Positions 19,300-26,907 of a DNA stretch of 64,000 bases are shown here, piece by piece (the first letter of the stretch is position 1; each line of letters opens with the position of its first letter). The DNA comes from DASSBG01 sp035699085 (GTDB lineage: Bacteria > Pseudomonadota > Gammaproteobacteria > Xanthomonadales > Rhodanobacteraceae). The position numbers were made by a program, and so were the translations under genes. The DNA is taken from contig DASSBG010000003.1 of the NCBI GenBank assembly GCA_035699085.1, positions 60,271 through 124,270 of the forward strand, in the 5' to 3' direction. The notes under the pieces are model-generated. The model was not told where the DNA came from, did not search any database, and saw only the letters and a program-made list of their open reading frames with translations.

Positions 19300-20577
19300 A
19301 TGCTGGACCCGGCACTGCTGCGCGCGCACCTCGCCGACACTGCGGCCCGGCTGGCCACGCGCGGCTACACGCTCGACACCGCGGCCATCGAATCGCTGGA
19401 GGCGGAGCGCAAGCGCCTGGCCACCGAGACCCAGGAGCTGCAGAACCAGCGCAACACGCGCTCGAAGGCGATCGGCCAAGCCAAGGCCAAGGGCGAGGAT
19501 GCAGCACCGCTGCTGGCCGAGGTCGCCGGTTTGGGTGAGCGGCTGAAGGCCAACGAGCAGGCGTTGTCCGCGGTGCAGGCGAAGCTGTCCGAAATCGCGC
19601 TCGGCATACCCAACCTGCCCGATGCCCAGGTGCCCGTTGGCAAGGACGACGCCGGCAACGTCGAGCAGTCGCGTTGGGGCACCCCGCGCAGCTTCGACTT
19701 TGCGGTGAAGGATCATGTCGAACTGGGCGAGCGCCATGGCTGGCTGGACGGCGACACCGGCGCCAAATTGTCGGGTGCGCGCTTCACCGTGATGCGCGGC
19801 CAGCTGGCGCACCTGCACCGCGCGCTGGCGCAGTTCATGCTGGACCTGCACACCCGCGAGCACGGCTATCTTGAATGCAACGTGCCGCTGCTGGTCAATC
19901 AGGAGACCATGCAGGGCACTGGCCAACTGCCGAAGTTCGAGGACGACCTGTTCGCGACCGAGGTGGGCGAATCGCGGCGCTACCTGATCCCCACCGCCGA
20001 GGTGTCGCTGACCAACCTGGTGCGCGACACGATCCTCGACGCCGGCGAACTGCCGCTGCGGCTGACCGCGCACACGCCATGCTTCCGCGCCGAGGCCGGC
20101 AGCTACGGCAAGGACGTGCGCGGCATGATTCGCCAGCACCAGTTCGAGAAGGTGGAGATGGTGCAGGTGGCGCGCGCCGGGCAGTCGGCCGCGCAGCTTG
20201 AGGAGATGGTCGGTCACGCCGAAAGCGTGCTGCGCAAGCTCGGCCTGCCGTACCGCAAAATGCTGCTGTGCAGCGGCGACATGGGCTTCAGCGCGGCGCG
20301 TACCTACGATCTGGAAGTGTGGCTGCCTTCGCAGGACACCTACCGCGAAATCAGCTCCTGCTCCAACTGCACCGACTTCCAGGCGCGGCGCATGCAGGCG
20401 CGCGTGCGCAACGCGGACAGCGGCAAGCCGGAGCTCGTCCACACGCTGAATGGATCGGGCCTGGCGGTCGGCCGCTGCCTGATTGCGGTGATGGAGAACT
20501 GCCAGAACGCGGATGGATCGATCAGCGTGCCCGAGGTGCTGCAACCCTACATGGGCGGCGTCAGCGAGATCGCCTGA
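19300..20577 (+). CDS. serS: Seryl-tRNA synthetase
   Basis: 425 residues, class II synthetase charging tRNA-Ser. The N-terminal coiled-coil arm (about 30-100; KRLATETQELQNQRNTRSK) binds the long variable arm of the tRNA. The core has TAEVSLTNLV (motif 1 region), motif 2 CFRAEAGSYGKDVRGMIRQH and motif 3 GSGLAVGRCLIAVMEN. ATG 19300 follows AAGGA by eight bases; homology begins at MLDPALLR. A tRNA-Ser gene lies 0.7 kb downstream. Confidence 0.97.
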   Translation: MLDPALLRAHLADTAARLATRGYTLDTAAIESLEAERKRLATETQELQNQRNTRSKAIGQAKAKGEDAAPLLAEVAGLGERLKANEQALSAVQAKLSEIALGIPNLPDAQVPVGKDDAGNVEQSRWGTPRSFDFAVKDHVELGERHGWLDGDTGAKLSGARFTVMRGQLAHLHRALAQFMLDLHTREHGYLECNVPLLVNQETMQGTGQLPKFEDDLFATEVGESRRYLIPTAEVSLTNLVRDTILDAGELPLRLTAHTPCFRAEAGSYGKDVRGMIRQHQFEKVEMVQVARAGQSAAQLEEMVGHAESVLRKLGLPYRKMLLCSGDMGFSAARTYDLEVWLPSQDTYREISSCSNCTDFQARRMQARVRNADSGKPELVHTLNGSGLAVGRCLIAVMENCQNADGSISVPEVLQPYMGGVSEIA

Positions 20578-20583
20578 GCGGCC

Positions 20584-20973
20584 TCACTGGCGCTTCCACC
20601 ACTGGTACTCGCTGGTGCTGACAGTGCCGTTGCGGTTGCGGTCGGCGAATCCGTAGTCATTGGCCAGCGGCGCGTACTGCTGCGCCTCGTCCGTGCCGAG
20701 CTTGCCGTCGTGGTTCGTGTCGAGCTGCGCAAAAGCCGGCGGCGGGCCGGCGTGCGGCAGCGGCTGCGGGCGCGTCGTGATGGTGACGTCGGCGCCGCGG
20801 CGGCTGGTGAACTCGACCTGCGACACCGGCGGGTTCTGCTGGCCCTGCACGCGATAGGTTTGCGCCGGCTGGCGCTGCGGCGCCGACGCCTGCGTGCTTG
20901 ACGCATGACCGGCCAAGGCGGCGGCCGGCAGGGCACATGCCAGTGACAGCATCAGCCATCGTGATCGGGTCAT
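20584..20973 (-). CDS. Secreted EF-hand domain protein
   Basis: 129 residues. Signal peptide at 1-21 (MTRSRWLMLSLACALPAAALA). Two calcium-binding EF loops near the C-terminus, DTNHDGKLGTDE and DRNRNGTVSTSE, each with acids at the 1, 3, 5 and 12 positions (the second has N at 5). The middle is a Gln/Pro-rich linker. Probably periplasmic or exported calcium-binding protein; partner unknown. It is convergent with serS, stop codons six bases apart. Confidence 0.88.
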   Translation of the reverse strand: MTRSRWLMLSLACALPAAALAGHASSTQASAPQRQPAQTYRVQGQQNPPVSQVEFTSRRGADVTITTRPQPLPHAGPPPAFAQLDTNHDGKLGTDEAQQYAPLANDYGFADRNRNGTVSTSEYQWWKRQ

Positions 20974-21143
20974 GGCGGCCTCCTCGAAGCTGCTGGCGCG
21001 GCAGGCCCGCCGCTGCCCGCCAATCTAGCGCCGGCCGCGCAACGCGCGCTGACCGTCGCCGGCGGCGGAGGGCGCCGGCGGTGCTCGGCTACAATGGCCA
21101 GCGTGGCGGCGCGCAACGCGCGCCGACGCGGGCAAACGACAAC

Positions 21144-21180
21144 GGAGAGATGGCCGAGTGGTTCAAGGCAGCAGTCTTGA
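21144..21180 (+). pseudogene. 5' half of a tRNA-Ser gene, truncated just after the anticodon
   Basis: From GGAGAGATGGCCGAG through the D-arm and 5' anticodon strand GCAGT-CTTGA, this 37-base segment matches a tRNA-Ser(UGA), and 30-odd bases of 5' flank also match the intact gene 158 bases downstream. After the UGA anticodon the sequence diverges at once; no complementary ACTGC strand, T-arm or CCA follows. A TACAAT box at 21090-21095 lies upstream of the remnant and could be the original promoter of both copies. The 328-base gap 20974-21301 contains nothing else that I recognise. Confidence 0.75.
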
Positions 21181-21301
21181 CGCGGAGGCAGGAAGCCGAG
21201 CGAACATCGGCGCAGCCGATGGCCCGAAGGGCGGAGGGCAGGATGCCCGCAGTCAAATTGCCGTGGTGGCGCGCACCGCGCCCGCATACACAAACGACAA
21301 C

Positions 21302-21391
21302 GGAGAGATGGCCGAGCGGTTTAAGGCACCGGTCTTGAAAACCGGCGTGGTAGCGATACCACCGTGGGTTCGAATCCCACTCTCTCCGCCA
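21302..21391 (+). tRNA. tRNA-Ser (anticodon UGA)
   Basis: Full cloverleaf of 90 bases including encoded CCA. The acceptor GGAGAGA pairs with TCTCTCC, the D-arm has GCCGAGCGG, the anticodon stem CCGGT/ACCGG encloses CTTGAAA with TGA at 21336-21338, there is a long class II variable arm (GGTAGCGATACC) and the T-arm is GTGGG-TTCGAAT-CCCAC. It reads UCA codons. Confidence 0.98.
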
Positions 21392-21426
21392 ATTTTCGCC
21401 TGCACCTCGGCTGTCGGCTGGCGGGC

Positions 21427-22008
21427 TCAGGCCGCCTCGGCGGCCACGCCGTCGATCGATTCCAGCGCCCGCTCGATGGCGGCCGCGCGGGCATCCTCGC
21501 CCATGCCGACACCCTCGGCGCGCACGAAGCTGACGTCGGTGATGCCGAAAAAGCCGAGCACCGTGCGCAGGTACGGCTCCTGGAAGTCCATCGCAGCGGC
21601 CGGGCCGGTGCTGTACACGCCGCCGCGCGCGGACGCGACGATCACCTGCTTGCCACCGGCCAGGCCTTCGGGGCCGTCCGCCGTGTAGCGGAAGGCCTTG
21701 CCCGGCACGGCGATGCGGTCGATCCAGGCCTTGAGTTGGCTGGGGATGCCGAAGTTGTACATCGGCGCGCCGATGACGATGACGTCGGCGTCAAGGAACT
21801 GGTCGAGCACCGCCTGGCCCACACCGTCCGGCTCGCGGCTGGCGTCGGCGACGGGTGCCCAATGGGGGATTGGCTGCGCGGCGAGGTCGCGGTAATCGAC
21901 CTTCGTGCCGGGATGGGCGCGCCGGTAGGCGGCGACAACGGCCGCGCTGAGCTGGCGGGACACGGAATGGGCGCCGAGGGCGCTGGCGTCGAGATGCAGG
22001 AGTTTCAT
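21427..22008 (-). CDS. azoR: FMN-dependent NADH-azoreductase
   Basis: 193 residues, flavodoxin-like fold. It reduces quinones and azo compounds with NADH. The start MKLLHLDASALGAHSVSRQL (FMN phosphate loop), APMYNFGIPSQLKAWIDRI (substrate/FMN site) and VIVASARGGVYS are family signatures. ATG 22008 follows GGAGG by five bases. It is divergent from a LysR-type regulator with a 121-base shared promoter region, the classical arrangement for regulator-controlled azoR-like genes. Confidence 0.94.
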   Translation of the reverse strand: MKLLHLDASALGAHSVSRQLSAAVVAAYRRAHPGTKVDYRDLAAQPIPHWAPVADASREPDGVGQAVLDQFLDADVIVIGAPMYNFGIPSQLKAWIDRIAVPGKAFRYTADGPEGLAGGKQVIVASARGGVYSTGPAAAMDFQEPYLRTVLGFFGITDVSFVRAEGVGMGEDARAAAIERALESIDGVAAEAA

Positions 22009-22129
22009 GGGAGCCTCCGGTTGTATCGGGTCGCGCACCCACCGGTGCTGCGTCACGAACAACGATAAGGCATGGACAATGACGCGATAAGCCCGCAAAA
22101 TCGAGACAGGTCGTTCGCAGGAGGAAACA

Positions 22130-23122
22130 ATGATTCGGGAGCATGCCGGCGTCCTGCAGGATCTCAACGACCTGCGATTCTTCGCCGCCGTGGTCGAGCA
22201 CGGTGGCTTTTCGGCGGCCGGGCGGGCGCTCGGCCTTCCCAAGTCGCGCCTGAGCAAGCGCGTGGCGCAGCTGGAGGAGCGGCTCGGTGCGCGCCTGCTG
22301 CAGCGGACCACGCGCCGGATTGCGGTGACCGAGGTCGGCCAGCGTCTTTACGCGCATTGCCGCGCGGTGCTGGAGGAGGCGCAGGCGGCGCAGGACGCGG
22401 TCGACGAGCTGCAGGCCGAGCCGCGCGGCACCGTGCGGGTAAGTTGCCCGACCTCGCTGGCACAGACCCTGGTGGCCTGGCTGCTGCCCGACTTCATGGT
22501 GCAGTACCCGAAGGTGCAGGTGCGGCTGCTTGCCACCGACCGCCGCGTCGACCTGATCGGCGAAGGCTTTGATGTGGCCATCCGCGTGCGCACCCGGCTG
22601 GACAGCGACGCCACCCTGGTGCTGCGCAGTTTCGGCCAGTCGCAGGTGCTGGCGGTGGCCAGCACGGCATTGCTACAGGCGCGCGGGCCGGTGCAGACGC
22701 CGCACGACCTTGCGCGGCTGCCGGCCCTGTCCATGTACGAGCACGAGGGCGCGCAGGTGTGGACGCTGACGGATGCAGGCGGCACCGAGGTCGTCGTCGA
22801 GATGCAGGCGCGCCTGGTCTGTGGCGATTTTCCGGTGCTGCTGGAAGCGGCGCGGCGCGGCGTGGGCGTCGCCTTGCTGCCGGAGTGGATCGCCGCGCCG
22901 GCCATTGCCCGCGGCGAGTTGCAGGTGGTGCTGCCCGACTGGAGCGCGCCGCAAGGCACCATGCACTTCGTCTATCCCAGCCGGCGAGGCCTGCTGCCCG
23001 GCGTGCGGGCCTTCGTCGACTTCCTGGCCGAGCGCCTGCCGGAGGCCGCGCGGGCCAACCACGAGGAGTGCAAGCAGCGTCCCCTGCGTCCCTTGCCCGA
23101 CGCCGGCCGCGCCGCGCCGTAA
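22130..23122 (+). CDS. LysR-family transcriptional regulator
   Basis: 330 residues. The N-terminal winged helix-turn-helix (LNDLRFFAAVVEHGGFSAAG, then LPKSRLSKRVAQLEERLG) is of LysR type, followed by a periplasmic-binding-like effector domain (about 100-300; FDVAIRVRT, LLEAARRGVGVALLPEWIA). ATG 22130 follows AGGAGG by five bases. Divergent from azoR, so it most likely controls azoR and itself; the inducer is probably a quinone or electrophile, as for related azoR/qor regulators (inference). Confidence 0.9.
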   Translation: MIREHAGVLQDLNDLRFFAAVVEHGGFSAAGRALGLPKSRLSKRVAQLEERLGARLLQRTTRRIAVTEVGQRLYAHCRAVLEEAQAAQDAVDELQAEPRGTVRVSCPTSLAQTLVAWLLPDFMVQYPKVQVRLLATDRRVDLIGEGFDVAIRVRTRLDSDATLVLRSFGQSQVLAVASTALLQARGPVQTPHDLARLPALSMYEHEGAQVWTLTDAGGTEVVVEMQARLVCGDFPVLLEAARRGVGVALLPEWIAAPAIARGELQVVLPDWSAPQGTMHFVYPSRRGLLPGVRAFVDFLAERLPEAARANHEECKQRPLRPLPDAGRAAP

Positions 23123-23267
23123 GCCCCGCTGGCCCCTGGTCACGCGGGGCGCCGGCAGTGCGGTGGCGGTGCCGCGGCCGCGGCCCGTGCGCCTGCAATC
23201 CGGGCGGCCGGTGGGCGCGCGGCTGCGTGCTAGCATGCGATTTGGCCATCCATTCGGGACGCCGTCC

Positions 23268-24413
23268 ATGCACCTCGACAGCAAGCTGCCCAAGGTCGGC
23301 ACAACGATCTTCAGCGTCATGAGCCAGTTGGCGCTGCAACACAAGGCGGTGAACCTGGGCCAGGGCTTCCCGGACTTCGAGCCGCCGCAGTCGCTGCGCG
23401 ACGCGCTGACTCGGGCGATGAACTCGGGCCGCAACCAATACGCGCCGGCGACCGGCGTGCCGCCGCTGCGCGAGCAGATTGCGCTGAAGACGGAACGCCT
23501 CTACGGCCGCCGGGTCAGCGCCGACAACGAGGTCACCGTCACCTCGGGAGCCACCGAGGCCATCTTCTCGGCGATCGCCGCGGTGGTGCGCGCCGGCGAC
23601 GAGGTGATCGTGCTGGACCCCGCCTACGACTGCTACGACCCCGCCATCGACCTGCAGGGTGGCCGTGCTGTGCACATCCCGCTGCGCCAGCCGGATTTTG
23701 CCGTTGACTGGCAGCGCGTGCACGACGCGGTGACGCCGAAGACGCGGCTCATCATGGTCAACACCCCGCACAATCCCAGCGGCGCGATCTTCAGCGCCGA
23801 CGACTTGGAGGCGCTGGCCGGCATCGTCCGCGACACATCCATCCTGGTGCTGGCCGACGAGGTCTACGAGCACATCGTCTTCGATGGCGCCTCGCACCAG
23901 AGCGTGCTGCGTCATCCGGAGCTGGCCGAGCGCAGTTTCGTCATCAGTTCCTTCGGCAAGACGTACCACTGCACCGGCTGGAAGGTCGGCTACTGCGTCG
24001 CCGCCAAGCCGTTGTCGGCGGAGTTCCGCAAGGTGCATCAGTACGTCACCTTTTGCACCTTCAGCCCGGCGCAGTGGGCGCTGGCGGAGATCCTCGAGAA
24101 CGAGCCGTCGCATTACCGGGAGCTGCCAGCCTTCTACCAGGCAAAGCGCGACCGTTTCCGCGAGCTGCTCGCGCCCTCGCGCTTCAAGCTGCTGGACGTA
24201 CCCGGCGGCTATTTCCAACTGGTGGATTATTCGGCCATCCGCGACAGCGACGACATCAACTTCAGCGAATGGCTGGTGCGCGAGGGTGGCGTGGCCGGCA
24301 TCCCGCTGACGCCGTTCTACGACACGCCGCCGGCGACGCGCTTGCTGCGCCTGTGCTTCGCCAAGAGCGACGAGACGATGCAGGCGGCGGCCGAACGGCT
24401 GTGCGCGCTGTGA
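23268..24413 (+). CDS. PLP-dependent aminotransferase, YbdL/methionine aminotransferase type
   Basis: 381 residues, fold-type I aminotransferase. Signatures are VNLGQGFPDFEPP, YAPATGVPPLREQIA, TVTSGATEAIF, NTPHNPSGAIF and the PLP lysine in SSFGKTYHCTGWKVGY. E. coli YbdL prefers methionine, histidine and phenylalanine. The next gene, 10 bases downstream, is an omega-amidase, so a glutamine-dependent transamination that salvages the methionine keto acid (KMTB) is the natural reading. ATG 23268 is chosen; ATG 23235 would add 11 residues without homology. Confidence 0.92.
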   Translation: MHLDSKLPKVGTTIFSVMSQLALQHKAVNLGQGFPDFEPPQSLRDALTRAMNSGRNQYAPATGVPPLREQIALKTERLYGRRVSADNEVTVTSGATEAIFSAIAAVVRAGDEVIVLDPAYDCYDPAIDLQGGRAVHIPLRQPDFAVDWQRVHDAVTPKTRLIMVNTPHNPSGAIFSADDLEALAGIVRDTSILVLADEVYEHIVFDGASHQSVLRHPELAERSFVISSFGKTYHCTGWKVGYCVAAKPLSAEFRKVHQYVTFCTFSPAQWALAEILENEPSHYRELPAFYQAKRDRFRELLAPSRFKLLDVPGGYFQLVDYSAIRDSDDINFSEWLVREGGVAGIPLTPFYDTPPATRLLRLCFAKSDETMQAAAERLCAL

Positions 24414-24423
24414 AGGCCTGCCC

Positions 24424-25236
24424 ATGAGCGACTTGCGCGTCAGCCTGGTCCAGGGCGCCACCCGCTGGCACGACCCCGAGGCAAACCGCGGCTACTACGG
24501 CCAATTGATGGCGCCGTTGGCTGGCCGCAGCGATCTGGTGGTGCTGCCGGAGACCTTCACCAGCGGGTTTTCCAACGAGGCCATCAAGCAGGCCGAGGAC
24601 ATGCACGGGCCGACGCTGGCCTGGCTGCGCGGCCAGGCGCGGACGCTGGACGCGGCCATCACCGGCAGCGTGCAGCTGCGCGCAGAGGGTGACGACTCGC
24701 ACCGCGTCTACAACCGGCTGCTGTTCGTGACCCCGGACGGGCAGGTGCGCCACTACGACAAGCGCCACTTGTTCCGCTACGCCAACGAACACCAGCGCTA
24801 CGCGGCGGGCAGCGCGCGGCTGCTGGTGGAGTGGCGGGGTTGGCGCATCCTGCCGCTGGTCTGCTACGACCTGCGCTTCCCGGTGTGGGTCCGCAACCGC
24901 CGCCTGGAAGCCGCCGACGGTGGCATGGACTACGACCTGGTGCTGTTCGTTGCCAACTGGCCGCGCCCGCGGCGCGAAGCCTGGCGGACCCTGCTGCGCG
25001 CGCGCGCGATTGAAAACCTCAGCTACTGCGTGGGTGTCAACCGCGTCGGCGTCGATGGCAACGGCCATCCCTACGCCGGCGACAGTGCAGCGCTCGACCC
25101 GCTGGGCGCACGGCTGGTCGACCTCGGCCCGCAGGAACAGGTGGTAACGGTGCGGCTGGAGCGCGAGGCGCTGCTGGCGCACCGGCGCGAGTTCCCGGCG
25201 TGGATGGATGCGGACGCCTTCGAGCTGGGGGAGTAG
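24424..25236 (+). CDS. Omega-amidase, YafV/Nit2 type
   Basis: 270 residues, nitrilase superfamily. It hydrolyses alpha-ketoglutaramate (the glutamine keto acid) to 2-oxoglutarate and ammonia. The triad is visible as Glu in VVLPETFTSGF, Lys in HYDKRHLF and Cys in LPLVCYDLRFPVWVRN. The LRFPVW and YCVGVNRVGVDGNGHPYAGDS stretches match YafV. It forms a two-gene unit with the preceding aminotransferase, which explains its role: pulling glutamine transamination forward. Confidence 0.93.
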   Translation: MSDLRVSLVQGATRWHDPEANRGYYGQLMAPLAGRSDLVVLPETFTSGFSNEAIKQAEDMHGPTLAWLRGQARTLDAAITGSVQLRAEGDDSHRVYNRLLFVTPDGQVRHYDKRHLFRYANEHQRYAAGSARLLVEWRGWRILPLVCYDLRFPVWVRNRRLEAADGGMDYDLVLFVANWPRPRREAWRTLLRARAIENLSYCVGVNRVGVDGNGHPYAGDSAALDPLGARLVDLGPQEQVVTVRLEREALLAHRREFPAWMDADAFELGE

Positions 25237-25253
25237 CGGCGAGACTTGGGCAG

Positions 25254-25385
25254 GGGACCGGGGACCAGGGACCAGGGACCAGGGACCAGGGACCCGGGAC
25301 CAGGGACCAGGGACCAGGGACCAGGGACCAGGGACCAGGGACCCGGGACCAGGACCCGGGACCCGGGACCCGGGACCCGGGACCC
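25254..25385 (+). repeat. Long tandem GGGACCN heptamer array
   Basis: About 18 to 19 consecutive heptamers GGGACCA, GGGACCC or GGGACCG with one slipped unit, starting 18 bases after the omega-amidase stop. It is the longest array in the window. Each unit has GGG separated by four bases, so any four adjacent units satisfy the G-quadruplex pattern. The gap 25237-25619 holds only repeats. Confidence 0.95.
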
Positions 25386-25386
25386 G

Positions 25387-25613
25387 AAAAGCGGCGGGGC
25401 TGTAGGTTGGCGGTGAGCGAAGCGAACCCCAACATGCGCAGCTCCGTCCCGCGCCGCTGCCGGATCGGCGAGCGACCGCTCATGAGTCGCGGGACCAGGG
25501 ATCCGGGACCCGGGACCGGAAAAGCGGCGCGGCTGTAGGTTGGCGGTGAGCGAAGCGAACCCCAACACGCGCAGCTCGGTCCTGCGTCGCTGCCGGATCG
25601 GCGAGCGACCACT
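25387..25613 (+). repeat. Duplicated 133-base composite repeat (YAGGTTGG copies 5 and 6)
   Basis: Two near-identical 94-base blocks start at 25387 and 25520, a 133-base period. Each contains AAAAGCGGCG, a YAGGTTGG element (25403-25434 and 25536-25567), then GCAGCTC, CCGGATCGGCGAGCGACC and a few differing bases. Between the blocks lies a short piece of GGGACCN sequence. The second block ends seven bases before the arsC stop codon. Confidence 0.9.
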
Positions 25614-25619
25614 CGCGTC

Positions 25620-25991
25620 TCACGCGTCGCCGAGAATCGCCAGCACCGCCTCCGGCGGACGGCCGATGGCGGCCTTGCCGTTGGCCAGCACGATGGGGCG
25701 CTGGATGAGGATGGGGTGCTCGGTCATGGCCTGGATCAACGCTTGCCGTGACAGCGAAGGGTCGTCCAGGCCGAGTTCCGTGTAGGCCACCTCGTTGCGG
25801 CGCATGAGCTCGCGTGGCTGCAGCTCCAGGCGCTGCAGGATGCCCTCCAGCTCGTCGGCGCTTGGCGGCTGATCGAGGTAGTTGACTACCTCCGGCTCGA
25901 CCCCGTGCTGGTGCAACAGCGCGAGCGTTTCGCGCGACTTGCTGCAACGCGGATTGTGCAGGATGCGGACGGGTTTGGCGGCGGCTGGCAT
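25620..25991 (-). CDS. arsC: Arsenate reductase, glutaredoxin-dependent ArsC type
   Basis: 123 residues. Reduces arsenate to arsenite using glutaredoxin. The active-site loop HNPRCSKSR with Cys16 and the later basic positions (PRELMRRNE, LIQRPIV) match ArsC. There is no arsenite pump or ArsR nearby, so it may act as a lone resistance gene or be one of the generic ArsC/YfgD-like reductases. ATG 25991 follows AGGGAG. It is convergent with the omega-amidase gene. Confidence 0.9.
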   Translation of the reverse strand: MPAAAKPVRILHNPRCSKSRETLALLHQHGVEPEVVNYLDQPPSADELEGILQRLELQPRELMRRNEVAYTELGLDDPSLSRQALIQAMTEHPILIQRPIVLANGKAAIGRPPEAVLAILGDA

Positions 25992-26102
25992 CGGTTGGCT
26001 CCCTGGGCGTGGACGGTGCCGACGGCACAAAGCGGACGTGCGCCGGTGGCTGGTGTTTAGTGTATCTTCGGGCCGCGGTATTCACTTCTGGAGGGAAGGG
26101 TA

Positions 26103-26846
26103 ATGAACAAATGGTTGATCCCACTGGCGGCGCTGAGCACGCTGCTGGCATCGTCGGCGGCACCTGCACGCCAGCACAGCCATGCACGTGCGCGCGTCGA
26201 CAACCGCCCGGTGATGGCGGTGGCGGAATTCAAGAATGACGTCAACGCACACTGGTGGAACAGCGAGGTGGCGCACGAGCTGTCCACCATGCTCTCCAAC
26301 GAACTTGCGGCGACCGGCGATTTTCGCATGGTGGACCGGCACAAGCTGGACGCGGTGCTGCGCGAGCAGGACCTGGCCAACTCCGGTCGTGTGCGTCGTG
26401 GCAGCGGCCCGCGCACCGGCAACCTCACCGGCGCGCAGTACATCGTCAGCGGCCTTGTGACGGCGTTTCAGGAGAACTCATCCAACACCGGCGGCGGCTT
26501 CAGCTTCCGCGGCATCCACCTTGGCGGCAAGCACAGCGAAGCCTACATCGCCATTGACCTTCAGGTGGTGGACGCGGAGACCGGCGAGGTGGCTTACCAG
26601 CGCACCGTCGAGGGCCGCAGCTCCGGCAATGGCGTAAACGTTGGCCTGTATCGTGGTGGGTTCGGCGGCCAGCTGGCGCACGAGAACAACACGCCGACCG
26701 GCAAGGCGATCCGCGGCGCGCTGGTCGAGGCCAGCAACTACCTCGATTGCGTGATGGTGCGGCGCGATGGCTGCCAGGGCAGCTACCGCGACAAGGACCG
26801 GCGCCGCCGCCAGAGCGACCGTCGCGCGATCAGCCTGGACGGTTAA
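26103..26846 (+). CDS. CsgG/HfaB-family secreted protein
   Basis: 247 residues with a signal peptide at 1-22 (MNKWLIPLAALSTLLASSAA). The mature domain PVMAVAEFKNDVNAHWW, ELSTMLSNELAATGDFRMVD, then RTGNLTGAQYIVSGLVTAFQ, FSFRGIHLGGKHSEAYIAID and QVVDAETGEVAYQRTVEG follows the CsgG fold. Curli CsgG is an outer-membrane lipoprotein pore; here there is no lipobox cysteine, so it is more likely a soluble periplasmic relative. No curli subunit genes are present. The tail is strongly basic (DKDRRRRQSDRR). A GGAGG box precedes ATG 26103. A perfect palindrome lies eight bases after the stop. Confidence 0.85.
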   Translation: MNKWLIPLAALSTLLASSAAPARQHSHARARVDNRPVMAVAEFKNDVNAHWWNSEVAHELSTMLSNELAATGDFRMVDRHKLDAVLREQDLANSGRVRRGSGPRTGNLTGAQYIVSGLVTAFQENSSNTGGGFSFRGIHLGGKHSEAYIAIDLQVVDAETGEVAYQRTVEGRSSGNGVNVGLYRGGFGGQLAHENNTPTGKAIRGALVEASNYLDCVMVRRDGCQGSYRDKDRRRRQSDRRAISLDG

Positions 26847-26853
26847 GAAAGGA

Positions 26854-26905
26854 GAAAAGGGGACGGAGGCAATTAGGCGCGCCTAATTGCCTCCGTCCCC
26901 TTTTC
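26854..26905. terminator. Perfect 52-base palindrome, probable bidirectional terminator
   Basis: Two 26-base arms with no mismatch and no spacer; the left arm begins GAAAAGGGGACGGAGGCAAT, the centre is AGGCG|CGCCT and the right arm ends CCGTCCCCTTTTC. It sits exactly between two convergent genes: eight bases after the CsgG-like stop and two before the rluB stop. The T-run on either strand fits a Rho-independent terminator, but the length and perfection are more like a REP/RAYT-type mobile palindrome recruited as terminator. Confidence 0.8.
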
Positions 26906-26907
26906 CG

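Noticed and set aside
21144..21391. tRNA-Ser interrupted by an intron
   Set aside because: After the anticodon of the first copy there is no 3' exon that can pair with GCAGT; instead a full second tRNA gene follows. A truncated duplicate explains it better.
25254..25613. Possible CRISPR array
   Set aside because: Repeats are contiguous heptamers or two 133-base blocks; there are no regular spacers of 30-40 bases and no cas genes.
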